Below are positions 48,691 to 59,382 of a stretch of DNA of 64,000 bases, in pieces. The DNA comes from Juglans regia (taxonomy: Eukaryota; Streptophyta; Magnoliopsida; Fagales; Juglandaceae). The stretch lies in NCBI RefSeq assembly GCF_001411555.2, contig NC_049903.1, forward strand, positions 12,024,362 to 12,088,361. Direction: 5' to 3'. Position 1 is the first letter of the stretch. Each line of letters starts with the position of its first letter. The position numbers and the translations under genes were made by a program. The notes beneath the pieces are model-generated. The model did not search any database. It saw only the letters and a list, made by a program, of their open reading frames with translations, and was not told the DNA's origin.

Positions 48691-48841
48691 CATCTCACAG
48701 TTTCAGACGCCATCTTGGATCCTCAGATCATCTCCTTTTGTGCAGTGTCCAATCGCATCGACTTAACTCACGCCTGCCAACTCTTTCGCCATCTACCGCA
48801 TGGTATGGAACACCATTGTCATTGGATATTTCTACATGTAA
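48691..48841 (+). pseudogene. Fragment of a pentatricopeptide-repeat (PPR) protein gene
   Basis: The frame starting at 48691 reads ILDPQIISFCAVSNRIDLTH then ACQLFRHLPHG. This matches the start of plant PLS-type PPR proteins (lineages with ..LLSFCAVS..GDL.YA..LF..IP). A one-base shift at about 48800 moves the reading to VWNTIVIGYFYM, the expected next part (WNTMIRGY), then TAA at 48839. Only about one repeat remains, so it is a broken gene piece. The call rests on a short match and is medium-confidence. Confidence 0.5.
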
Positions 48842-49098
48842 AAGGGTATTTTTTTATTTTGGGTATGAAAAAGCTGAGATTGTAGGGTGCTATCTGGTTC
48901 GCCTTGGGGATGGTTGTTCTGCTTCATATTTTCTTCATCTGGTTTGAGAAAATTGCCGGTGTTTGCTTGCTTCAATTTTTCTTCATATTTCCAGTGTTCG
49001 GCGACTGGAGGTAGGCGACGTCTTCATCTTGAGCGGCGATGCAAAGAGACGACTGGCAGTGCAACGTCTTGCCTATTGTGATTCTGTTTGGTGAAGCC
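48842..49098. other. Unassigned DNA after the PPR piece
   Basis: Short overlapping frames without family resemblance. It may be part of the same transferred block as the C-rich DNA and the PPR piece. Confidence 0.3.
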
Positions 49099-49101
49099 TA
49101 A

Positions 49102-49683
49102 GAGCACAACGCCAAGTGCAAATTTTATCCTTTTTTATCACAAAATTCCTACATTGAACTAGCTATAGCCATATATTTTAGTTTTGAGCTATAGTAACTT
49201 TTCCCACCTAGCTATATTTGGTGAATATTTAACGATACACTATTGAAGGACCAAATGAGTTTTTTATTATTTTTTCTCAATTTCCCTCCCTTTCCTTCCC
49301 TTTTTGATAATTTTTCTTGCCAAATTACTTTTCTTTTATGATAAAGTTTCTAATTGAGGGTACATTTATTTTCTATCATTATTAGCTTAATACACAATAT
49401 AAAAATATAAATAGCAAAAAAAAAAGATTAGCAAAAATTAGTTTGTTAGTTTCAAGAATTGTTGTATAATTTTTTTTTATCAAATATTATTAAAATATAT
49501 GAAGTATATTTACAAAATATGAAAAAAAAAATTTATCAAATATTATTAAAATATATAATATAATAATATTATTTTGACTTTAAAATGACTAGTCAAATAT
49601 GGATTTAGATAGTCAAAAGTTAATACAATAGCCAAAATGTAAAATTTTAGCCAAATTTTAGACTTGGTCCATTGCCAATGCTC
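49102..49683. mobile_element. Harbinger-like MITE (582 bp)
   Basis: Flanked by TAA at 49099-49101 and 49684-49686. The left end GAGCACAACGCCAAG and the complement of the right end GAGCATTGGCAATGGACCAAG are related inverted repeats. AT-rich, no coding. It is almost the same length as 58090-58670 and shares the ctatagtaactttt / ctacagtgacttt phrase. Confidence 0.65.
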
Positions 49684-49754
49684 TAAGGAGCTTATTGTGT
49701 TTTTTTCCTACGCGTCGATGTCTTTAGCAGCCAGACCGTTCTAAAGCGTTTCTG

Positions 49755-49930
49755 ATATATAAAATAATCTCATTTCATATTATTAATATAATTTTTTCAA
49801 ACTCTCACATAAAATGTAATAAATAATTTAATTTTTTCAAATCTCAAAATAAAAATTATATTAAAAAATTATATTCTATCAATATTTTATTTAACTTTAA
49901 ATAAAACATTTCATCTCATCTAAACTACGT
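49755..49930. repeat. AT-rich MITE, 'catctcatctcat' family, copy 2
   Basis: Reads atctcatttcatattattaa, then aataatttaattttttcaaatctcaaaataaaaattatattaaaa, then tttcatctcatctaaact. Same order and strand as 50030-50215, 120 bp away. Confidence 0.65.
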
Positions 49931-50029
49931 AACCACGAGACCTAATTTTCCTTATAATGAATCCAAATAATCCTTTTTTTCTCGATAGGTTGATCCAATA
50001 AACCTATCAATAAACCAAGACATGAGATG

Positions 50030-50215
50030 AGTCTTGATTTGAATATTCATCTCATTTCATTATTACAACTTTTATAAATTCACACACAAATATAATAAAC
50101 AATTCATTTTTTTCAAATCTCAAAATAATAATAATATTAAAAATTAATATTCTAACAATATTTTGTTCAACTTTCATCTCATCTCATCTCAATATCCAAT
50201 CCTAACCTAAAACAT
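50030..50215. repeat. AT-rich MITE, 'catctcatctcat' family, copy 3
   Basis: Reads catctcatttcattattacaactttta, then aataaacaattcatttttttcaaatctcaaaataataataatatta, then tttcatctcatctcatctcaat. Closest copy to 49755-49930. Confidence 0.65.
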
Positions 50216-50695
50216 CCGTAAATAATAAATGGTTTCAATGACCACCATCGGTCCATCTGGTACCCAATCAAGAGAAATATACGTCCATCAAAGTAAGCTT
50301 TGAGACATCATGACAGAAACTATAGTCTATATCCAAAATCTACTCAAAACTCTGGTTTTGGGTTCAGAGTATTCACGTGATCATCACGTAACATTGGACC
50401 TTCGAGAAAGGCCCTAAGCTAATTTCTTTACTTCTGTACCTCTTTCAGGCCCCGTTCGGCCGTACAGCCATAAAAAAAATTAAGAAATAAAATAACAAGC
50501 AGTCCAAATCCTTCAAGGCATTAGTAAAACTTGCATGTAGATGATGCAGTCTAAAAATTGATCAATTTTTAATCCTATGTGCCCTTCACTTACAAGATAA
50601 CTTCGACTTAGAACTAAGTTTTCAGCAAAATGCCAGGCCTAGAAACAAAACAAATAAGCAAATACCAGTACTTCGAGGCAGCATTTATGACTCAA
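50216..50695. other. Intergenic DNA downstream of PFD6
   Basis: No gene seen. It lies 3' of PFD6, whose 3' UTR may reach into its right part. Confidence 0.4.
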
Positions 50696-50699
50696 ATGT

Positions 50700-50753
50700 A
50701 CAGCTGCATCTAATATTTTTTTTTTTTTATAAGTAACAGCTGCATCTAATATT
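50700..50753 (-). mobile_element. Ultra-short LINE insertion with 18-bp target duplication
   Basis: acagctgcatctaatatt at 50700-50717 is repeated perfectly at 50736-50753. Between them lie only 18 bases, a T-run followed by ataagta. That is the reverse complement of the very end of a LINE tail (compare poly(T)-gataagta at 16787-16802). It is best read as a reverse-transcription event that stopped after a few bases. It lies about 330 bp downstream of the PFD6 stop, possibly in its 3' UTR. Confidence 0.75.
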
Positions 50754-51080
50754 AACGGGTGTTGAAATCCCCATCCAGCTTCAAAGGTAGTTCATCATTT
50801 GCTATGGTGTAAATGGCAAAGCATCGTGTTTTCATTGAATTCCTCCTAGTAAAACCCCAAAAGTGATGAAGAAAGAGATTGAGGGCAGCCAGAAACAGAG
50901 AGGAAATAGATATTTGGCGCAAACAGTTTGACGTCCCACAATTGCTGGAAGGACAATAGTAATGGCAGAACTAATTGTAAGAGTTTCTGAGTTTGTAATG
51001 GCGAAACAAGTAATAACATCCAAGCCTCGAGTAAGATTTACAAAACATACTAAAGCTCGAATACTGGTGTGAAAGCAAAC

Positions 51081-54000
51081 TATGCCTTGGCTTTCCCGGC
51101 CTGGAGAGATTGGATCCTCTGTTGTACCTTTAAGACCTGAAAGATGACCAAACGAGTAAAAGCAATTAATTCCTGTTTCTAACAAATGATCTAACACTCG
51201 ATACATATAGATGCCCTTTTGGTGTAGTTATATTCATTCACAATATTCAACAAGGTTAAAACAATAAAATATAAAAGAAAAGGCACATAAAATATATAGC
51301 TTTTAAATGAGCAAGCTATAAGTACACAACTTATCATGGCTGGCACACCAGGACCCTTTTTTTTTTTTTTTTGGATAAGCTAACCACCATTGATCTTTCA
51401 CCAGAGTATACAAATATGTTTGAAAGTATAATATAAAAACTACCAAATTTAGCTACAAAGCATCAACACAAACGGGGAAAACAACCTTGGTATTGAGATT
51501 CTCCACTAGGCTAGGCAACTCGATCCACAAGTCTATGTATAAACAGATGAAAATAGAAGCCAGAGAAAGCATCAAGGAAATTCTGGTCTGGGGAAAGGGG
51601 CAGTTTTTCACTTTTAGACCACAGGAAAAAAGGCAGCGAGCAAATACATAAATAAAAGGATTATTCCGAGCAATTGCTTCCAGTTATAAGAATAAGAGCA
51701 TGCTTGAAGGAAATAACATCATCCAGCCACAAGTACAACCCATCCATTTTCAGTCTAGATCCCAAAAAAGCCTACACCCAAATCCTATTATGTTATGATG
51801 TAGATCAATCATTCCTAGCCCCAAAATCATCATAGGTTTTTTTATGCTTGCATAATACCTTCATTCTAGCTTTGTGGTTATTCAAACACTAAAGTGTACA
51901 GGAAAAATAATATCATAAATCAACCATCACCAGTAAAATGCATCACTCCTTCTAGTTTTTAAGATGGTTGAGTCAAGACTTAGTTCAGGTACAGAATAAC
52001 GTTATCATAAAAAAATAAACAGAGAATATGACCCCTTTTGATAGCTCAATGGCAAAACAATCACTAGAAAAAAGGAAACTGGAAAAGAGTGTAATATTTG
52101 GTTGGAAGAAAGGAGAAATGAAATAAATAGATAGTTTTGACACTATACCCTGATTGGAATGGCATATGTAAGGGCAAGTGCATAAATGTAAAAGCCCCTC
52201 TAATCAAGCTCCCTTTCCTTCCTCCAATCTCTCCACTTTGGGGAGGGTTGAAAACAGTGGGCGTAGTAGGAGAAGCCATGCTTTCAATTTTTTTTTCCCC
52301 CTACCTTCAACTGAATGACGAATAGAGTCCACCTCCACTCCCCTTTCTTCCCTCTCAGCGCCCTTTCCATTCTTCTAGTTGCAAGAGGGCAAGGACCTAA
52401 CTTTTCAAAACCCTCTTAACAGGCTTCCTTTTTTTCAATATCTGTTCACCCTTCAAGAGAAATGAAAATGGCAAGCTCCAAGGAAGACCTCACCACTCCA
52501 TGCTAACCTTTACTTCCAATCCTTTAAACCAAATGACAGAGACTCACCCTCCCCTATCAGGGCCCTTCTCTATAGCATGATGCTCAATTGGGTATGCCAC
52601 TATGGATTATGTACATTGCTACAATTACTCTAATCCAAGAATGAAAATTTCCACAAACACCTTTAGTCATTTTATCAAATCTACCAAAACCAAATATCTA
52701 AAATATATTAAGGGAATAATATTGTGTTTTATACTTTGTACCCCAACCATCAAGACCGTATAACGCCACCTATTTTACCTATTCTCCATGCATCCTAATG
52801 ACCATACTGGACTAGAGTGCTTTTTATCAAATTCTAGTGGTTGGAGAGTGCATGTGTCAAGTTTGGTAATTCAGGGTGCAAAGAGCAAAACATCCTATAG
52901 TTTGAGGTGGAAATGTATTTTCCCCATATGTTAACTTCCTGAACCATGAAATCTACAACCTTCCTTTGTCATAAACATTAAGTACAAATCACACCTAAGA
53001 CCACAGTTTGCTCCCCAAAAAGATATAAACACGTGAGGTTCATGAACGCAACATATTCAAATACAAGCAGTTAACATTTTTGCAATAAAATTGCAACACT
53101 ATTGAAATCTGTAGAAATCAAATGCCTATAGTTGTATTTAAATTTGAATCAAATATCTAGAATAATAAATTTTTTCTTTGAAATTAGAAAAAAACCATCA
53201 GAAGGCATATCTTCTTATGGTAAATTTCACAATAAGAATGTGATACCCCATATGATAAGAGGATAAAGTAGGTGGTGTATGAGATTCTACATTGCTTGGA
53301 AAAGAGAAGTTTTTACTCTTTATAATGTTTCAATGGGGCTCCAATTATATCATTGACTAGTCTTGTTGGAGTTTAGGCCATATAGTTAGAACCTTTCATT
53401 GGGATGTTATAAATGGTATCAGAGCTTATCCCAATCATAAATGTGGGACTTAAGTCATGCCAATTACGACGAACTAGCCCGAAGAGGACGTCGGGAATTT
53501 AAGGGGTGGAGATTGTGATATCCCATATGATAAGAGGATAAAGATATGTGGTGTATGAGATCCCACATTGCTTGGGAAGGAGAATTTTTTGCTCTTTATA
53601 ATGTTTCAATAGGGCTCCAATTATATCATTGATTCAGTCCTTTTAGAGTATAGGTCATGTAGTCAGGACCTTCCATTGGGACATTACAAAGAATAAGTTA
53701 CGTTTCTTATTGAGTTTTCTTCAAATTTCAAGATCACAAAGTTTTTGCCATAAAATATCGCACAGTAGAAGCTGGTAGCTACAATTAATGGAATTTTAGT
53801 AAGGAGTTTGTGGTGCCCTAATGTTTAGCCATAAAATTCAAGTTTTTTCACAAACTTCCAAACATTCAATCAAAAGCAGAAATCAAAATTTTTCATGTTT
53901 GATAAACTACAAGATTCACCAAGTCATGCCTCATTATCATATGAGTATAATGGACTTGAAAAGATAATGATATCACATTGTCCTTAAGAATCATAGCTAA

Positions 54001-55440
54001 AAGTGAAGTGAGTTAGATATCGTGACTTCGATGTGTCCATATGTTATGTGAAAAGGAAGAATTCAAACCGCATCTCTCTTGCTATTTTGCTTATCCTCCA
54101 AATCTTGAAGAGTTGTATCAAGCCGTTTCCTGTTATGTACAAAAGTTTTTACAGTCAAATATGAGCAGCAAAAACAACAATAAGATGATGACAAGGATGA
54201 TGTGAACAACTCCTCCGAATATATACTTTTTAAAAGGTGAGACCATCAACAGAACCAGACAAATTTGACATTACACAGAGACATCATGGCATATCTAGCC
54301 AGTTCCGAACCAACATATAATCGTAGGAAAGATGGAGAATAAAATTCAGGATCCACAGAAATTCCGATAAAAGATATCACAGCATATCTAGCCAGTTCCA
54401 AACCAACATGTAATAGTGGGAAACATGTGGGAGAAAAATTGAAAATAAAACATAAGATGACATGAAATAAAGTACCAGCAGGAAACAAGCATGACAACAT
54501 TGCAAACACAGATCTTTAAAGCTAATATACACAGGAAAAAAATGACAACTGTAGCTCTATATGCCAAAGTCAATGGTTCCATGAACAATAATTTTTTGAC
54601 AATTGAACAACAGATGCAAAGATTGATAGAATTAGTAGTGAACAACGTAAAGCATCAGGAGCATACAATTCAGCAGACATGTATTCGATTCTCTTGCGCA
54701 CATTTGCATTTGCCTCTGCCAAATCCTGCTTTACAAGTACCGGACCAATCAACTTGTACACATTTGCATCTTCGCTCAGCAGATCCAACTCCTACAAACA
54801 CAAATAAATAATTCAATTTGAACTGATACCTATTCATAATCAAATCATAAAGATTATATTAAAACTCTATTTTGATAGCATATAAAAAGAATTAGAATCT
54901 TTCATTCCAACAAATCTAACACAACATAGATAAGAACTTTGCAAACTTGCACTGGATAGAACTTCTCAAGAAAGAAAACAATTCCAAAACATAAACCAAA
55001 CAGCTTTTCAATTCGGACATAGCATATCAATAAGAAGTATACCTGGAAAATTTTAATTTATTTTTATTCAACCTTCGTTTTCCCAGTAAAAGACTAGAAA
55101 TTAAAAAGAAAAAACAATAGAGGAGGAAAGGGGAAGAAACCTTCAGGACAAGCTCGTTCTCACCGAGCTGAATAGTGTACTTCTTTCTCACTTGGTGATT
55201 CTTCGAAATATCTGATAAGTTATAAACCGTCATGAGATTCCAATAACGGAAACACATACAAATATGAAGGAGAATGGATCATACAAGGCTTAGGGTTTAA
55301 TTGGAGGGAGGGAGGGAGGGAGATATGAAGAATACGATATGAAACTACAGCTATAGCTTGCCTTTTTGGATTTTGTTAAGATCGTCGGCTTTGGTCTCTA
55401 ATTCGCGCTGTAGTTCTCGAAGAGCGGCTGGGGAAGCCAT
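51081..55440 (-). CDS. PFD6: Prefoldin subunit 6
   Basis: Beta-type subunit of the cytosolic prefoldin hexamer, which holds nascent actin and tubulin and passes them to the CCT chaperonin. Five exons: 55440-55362, 55211-55141, 54791-54667, 54129-54069 and 51137-51081. They give 130 residues, matching the roughly 129 typical of plants. The protein starts MASPAALRELQRELETKADD (first coiled-coil helix), continues HQVRKKYTIQLGENELVLK and ELDLLSEDANVYKLIGPVLV (the beta-hairpin region), then LAEANANVRKRIEYMSAELK and DLEDKQNSKRDA (second helix), and ends QQRIQSLQAGKAKA, the family C-terminus. Intron 1 uses a GC donor (CAAAAAG|GCAAGC); the others are GT-AG. Intron 4 is about 2.9 kb and contains a TRIM element. 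The last exon is only 57 bp. Identity is very secure; exon ends are inferred from phase and homology. Confidence 0.94.
53239..53688 (+). mobile_element. Complete TRIM element in PFD6 intron 4
   Basis: A 450-bp miniature LTR retroelement. LTR 1 is 53239-53411 (TGTGATACCCC..GATGTTATA). LTR 2 is 53514-53688 (TGTGATATCCC..GACATTACA). The primer site TGGTATCAGAGC lies at 53414-53425 (plant tRNA-Met type). The polypurine tract aaggggtggag is just before LTR 2. The perfect 5-bp duplication AAGAA lies at 53234-53238 and 53689-53693. The internal part of about 100 bp codes for nothing, so movement must have depended on enzymes from another element. It is antisense to PFD6. The LTRs differ at roughly one base in eight, so it is moderately old. 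It is related to 31011-31390. Confidence 0.92.
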
Positions 55441-56566
55441 TTGTGCTCGCTTCTTTTTTCTTCTGCTGCCACCTTTTTCGGTTTGAGAATGGAGATCGAA
55501 TGCGGTTGCAACTTGCTGGTACGCTTCTTGGGCCCAGTACTGAACGAAAATTAGGCCCAATAAGTTTTCGAACTTTCGAAGATTGGGGCCCAATAAGTGA
55601 GCCACTCCTTTCAGTAATTCTATTGGAGCACTTTCAATGAATTTTTTATAATATATATAATAATTTTTCAAAAGTGCTCTTTATTAAATTTCTATTTTAA
55701 AAATGTGAAAAGCTTTGGAGCGGACGGACTGATCTTTTTTAACGGTCCTCAATCACAATTTGTCACATAATAATATTATATATAATTATAAAATACGTAA
55801 ATATTATATAATTATTTTAAAAAAAAATTAATTTTATTATTAAAAAATTAATTTTATTTTATATAAATTTTATATTTATTTTTTTTTTAAATAATTATAC
55901 AACATTTACATATTCACGATTAATTTGTCTTTACCACATCAACAATTAGGTAGCACAATAAATCTTATTACACCTGATCTTTCAGAACCCTAATCACACC
56001 CGATAGAAATCAATTCATCATTCTATTGTTCAACCCATCAACACCGTCGAAGGAGTGCACTTAAGTAGCGTCGTCCATCACTGTCGTCCTGCAGCCCGTC
56101 CGTCACCGTTTGCTACTATAAAAATCCATAGTAGCTGCCATATATGCCTTAAAAACACTCTACCTAAAAATTACAGATTTTTCAAACCAAATGAGGAGAA
56201 ATAAGAACCTGCTTCTTAACAAAACTAAAGAACAGGTTTCGATTCTGAAGACAAGCAAAAAACAAGATAATTATGAAAAAAAAATATCTTCAGGGAAAGA
56301 TCAAAGAGGTTTAAAATAAACAACCTCTTCTAATCCAAAAGCCTAAAAAACCAACCTTGAGGGATCAAAAATAACCCTCCAAGCCGATCCAAAGAAAAAT
56401 GAAAAGAAAACGACTAAAATCTACTATAAATAAAAGGAAAAAAATGTTTTTCTTTTCAAAAAACTAAAAAGAAAAACCTGGATCTCGATTCTGAAAACAC
56501 CCGTCTTCAAAAAAATCTGTCTAAGTTTGCTTCTTATACATTTTAAAACGAACCCAAAAATCAGAA
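55441..56566. other. PFD6 upstream region and AT-rich repeat
   Basis: The first 150-200 bases above the PFD6 ATG are balanced in composition and should hold its 5' UTR and promoter. The phrase tcggtttgagaatgg lies near 55478-55492. From 55760 to 55930 the DNA is nearly pure AT with inverted phrases (aaattaattttattattaaaaaattaatttt), MITE-like. From 55980 to 56560 no feature is recognised except the approach to the peroxidase piece. Confidence 0.4.
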
Positions 56567-56674
56567 CCAAAAGCTCAAGAGATCGTCAAGTCCATTGTGG
56601 CCAAGGTTGTGGCCAAAGAAGCTCGAATGGCAGCTTCGTTGCTTAGCCTTCATTTCCACAATTGCTTTGTCCAA
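56567..56674 (+). pseudogene. Class III peroxidase exon 1 fragment
   Basis: Reads [20 protein letters not shown] then [16 protein letters not shown], followed at once by a splice-donor-like gtaata at 56675. This is the helix B region with the distal catalytic block of secretory plant peroxidases, normally RLHFHDCFV. Here the Asp is Asn and the Arg is Ser. That Arg is the catalytic distal Arg (R..F H), so its change would disable the enzyme. No signal peptide, second exon or haem-ligand His block was found nearby. The piece is therefore a relic of one exon, and the peroxidase identity is secure. Confidence 0.8.
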
Positions 56675-56894
56675 GTAATATCTTGCAATATTAACTAGCA
56701 AAATCTCTTGTTTTTAAGATTTCCTAAGGAATAGAAAACATGGGTTGTCCATGCATGAATGCGAGATTTGGATGGACGGGCTGCAGGTGTTCGAAGGAAG
56801 AAGAGATCTGCACAGCAGAGGAGAGATCTGTTGTGAGATTTGGACGGCTGCTTCTTGGTAGAGAACTGAGATGGGGCTGCGTTTAGACGCTGAA
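56675..56894. other. Unassigned DNA
   Basis: G/A-rich stretch (gagatttggatggacggg, repeated in part as gagatttggacggctg) with no coding family recognised. Confidence 0.35.
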
Positions 56895-57065
56895 CGAATT
56901 GAATTGAGATGAAATGATACTAAAATATTATTTTTTAATATTATTATTATTTTAATATTTAAAAAAATTAAATTATTTATTATATTTTTTATTGAGATTT
57001 AAAAAAATTATAATGATGAATTAAAATGAATTAAATGAATTTATTTATCAAATGAAGAGAGTCGA
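56895..57065. repeat. AT-rich MITE, 'catctcatctcat' family, inverted copy
   Basis: Reads gaattgagatgaaatgatac, then ttattattattttaatatttaaaaaaattaaattatttattatat, then ttataatgatgaattaaaatgaa. This is the reverse complement of the order seen at 57185-57400, which lies 120 bp to the right. The two copies could pair as a hairpin. Confidence 0.6.
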
Positions 57066-57184
57066 AATTTTTTTTAGATGCGGTCTCATTGTAGTGTAAA
57101 TGGAATGTTTACGTGGAATTAAGTTATTGGAGAGCTGTTTTTATGGTAGAGTTCAACCCAAACGATTATAGGATTAAGGGCAGG

Positions 57185-57400
57185 TTTGGGGTCAAAATCA
57201 AAATATAAAATTTTCATCTCATCTCATCATTACACTTTTTTCAAATTCCTATATAAAATATAATAAACAATTCAACTTTTTCAAATTCTAATATACATTT
57301 TTCAAATCTCAAAACAATAATAATACCAAAACTTAATATTTTAAACTTCAAAATAAAACATAAAATTTTCATCTCACCCTCCAAACCTATTCTAACTCTT
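57185..57400. repeat. AT-rich MITE, 'catctcatctcat' family, copy 4
   Basis: Reads tttcatctcatctcatcattacac, then aataaacaattcaactttttcaaattc, then ttttcaaatctcaaaacaataataatacc, ending tttcatctcaccctccaaacc. The phrase aaaatataaaattttcatctca occurs at both ends (57202, 57355), suggesting an internal duplication. Confidence 0.65.
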
Positions 57401-58086
57401 TAAAGATATTTTTATATTCTGCAATAGAAACTCTTTAGATGTATAGGACATTATTCATCATTGTAAATATTTTTAATTAATTTATCTTCCCTCCGTGCTG
57501 AGTTTCTCATTTCTTAACTCTCTTTATTCACATTCAAATCCTTGCGCACAAGATATGCTTGTTAAAATATCCGACTAACCAACAAACCAAAAATAGAATG
57601 ATTTTGGCCGTTGATGGCTTTGGATTTTCTTATACTATATGTTTCATTTTATAAAAACAATAATACTAATTTATATTTTAGTTTAGTTTATAAAATTGGA
57701 TTAATTTAAAATATGACATAATTATATGACATTATATATGATAATATATTGTAAATATCAAAAGATACGAGAATATTATTAGAAGTTAGAGAAAATATTT
57801 GAAATGAAAAAAAAAAGATTAAAAAGTATAATATTTAAATAATATGAAGAAAAAATAAATAAAATGATGTATGATATATTATAATGTCAATATATAAAAT
57901 AGGTAAATTTTGATTATATATTTTAAATAATAAGATAAAAAAATATATATTGAGAGTGCTCAAAGAATTTTAGTAATTACTTGTCCATTGCTTTAGGGGA
58001 AATATTAGAAGTTAGACCAATACTTCAGACTGACGTTAATATCTGTTGGTAAATGGGTTAAAGCCCATGACTTATGTTGAGACATT
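57401..58086. other. AT-rich intergenic DNA
   Basis: No gene or defined repeat seen. Confidence 0.5.
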
Positions 58087-58089
58087 TAA

Positions 58090-58670
58090 GAGCATTTTTA
58101 TTGGATTAGTTAAAAGTTAAATTTGATGAGTATTTAGTTATTAAAGAGTAAAATATGTTTACATTAGATTAGTCCAATTCTAAATATTTAGAATTTAACT
58201 ACAGTGACTTTCAAAAATTTTTTCAAATTTAAAAATTACTGTACATACATCAAAGACATATTTTATTAATTATTTATCTCTCCCTTTCTTTCTATCACAT
58301 ATTTTATTACAATTAATATATTAATTTGACTTAGTGGTATATTAATTTAATTAGATCATGATTATTAATTAAAATATAATAAGTAGAATAATAAAATTAA
58401 ATAAAATTAAAAAAATTAATAATTAAAAAAATGAAATATTTTTTAAATTAATAATTATTCATTACCATATAATAAATAAATGTACAATCTAATGTAGAGA
58501 TTTAATGTGAATAATCAAAACTAAATTATCTTATATTATTTTATTATTATATAATGAAAAAATAGCTATTTCAATATGGAGATTTATGTGAATGGAATAG
58601 TCAAAAATTAAATTTCTCTTAAATTTATTAAAACTATCATTTAACTTTAACTAATCTAATGAAAATGTTC
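58090..58670. mobile_element. Harbinger-like MITE (581 bp) with clear terminal repeats
   Basis: Flanked by TAA at 58087-58089 and 58671-58673. Terminal inverted repeats of about 30 bp: GAGCATTTTTATTGGATTAG on the left; the complement of the right end reads GAACATTTTCATTAGATTAG and continues TTAAAGTTAAA. AT-rich interior, no coding. It fits a Tourist-type MITE. Confidence 0.8.
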
Positions 58671-58673
58671 TAA

Positions 58674-59380
58674 GAGAATGGGCGGAAAAATTACATCGGC
58701 AACTCCTTATCAATTAAATAACTTTCTAATGGTTATTTAGCTATTTTAGTTAATTAACTATCCACAATTAATTAACTTTTAAAAAAGTTAATAAACAACG
58801 TCACGAAGCTCTTGAAAAATGAGTCTTGCATATTTTCGTTTTTTATTATAAAAACAAAATATCTCTAGTCTCTCTCTACAATTTATCAGAAACAACTATT
58901 TTAAATTGCGTTTGATTGATAAAGTAATTTCAGCTATCCCGTAAATAATAGTAAAAAATTAATAATAAAATATTAAATAATAAATAATAATTGAGTATTC
59001 TCAACTACTAAAACTAACCCTAAACTATAGAATCATAGATCTTAAAGTGTGGAATAAATTTAAAAGTAATGCTATACATCATACTCTCATTTTATTTTGA
59101 TTATGTTAAGTAGTATGTAATAAATTTATCACCATTAGATGATAAAAAACTATGCAATAAATAATCATTTAATAATAATATATACGTCACATCATACTTA
59201 ATAGAATGAAAGTGAGATGGTAATATGATGTATAGAATTTTTTTAAATTCAGAGATCTGAATAGCCTTCTAAATGACGTGGAGGTGCAATCTCAAAATTG
59301 AACATGAGTTATAAAACAAGCAAACATCCAACTTGTAGGAATTTCAGTCTACTTGAAATAATTCAAAGTCTAACAGTCTT
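58674..59380. other. AT-rich intergenic DNA
   Basis: No gene seen. An inverted pair flanks about 160 bp: atgctatacatcatactctcatttta (59073-59098) and gtgagatggtaatatgatgtatag (59213-59236). This marks a small MITE-like unit of about 59065-59245. Confidence 0.45.
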
Positions 59381-59382
59381 TA

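Noticed and set aside
48389..48766. 125-codon Pro-rich frame
   Set aside because: Result of C-rich low-complexity DNA; the only protein-like signal in the area is in a different frame (the PPR piece).
50832..51206. 124-codon minus-strand frame
   Set aside because: Covers the last PFD6 exon in the wrong frame; the exon reading QQRIQSLQAGKAKA explains the coding signal.
51356..51382. T-run followed by ggataagct, like a LINE tail
   Set aside because: No target duplication or further LINE sequence could be found on either side.
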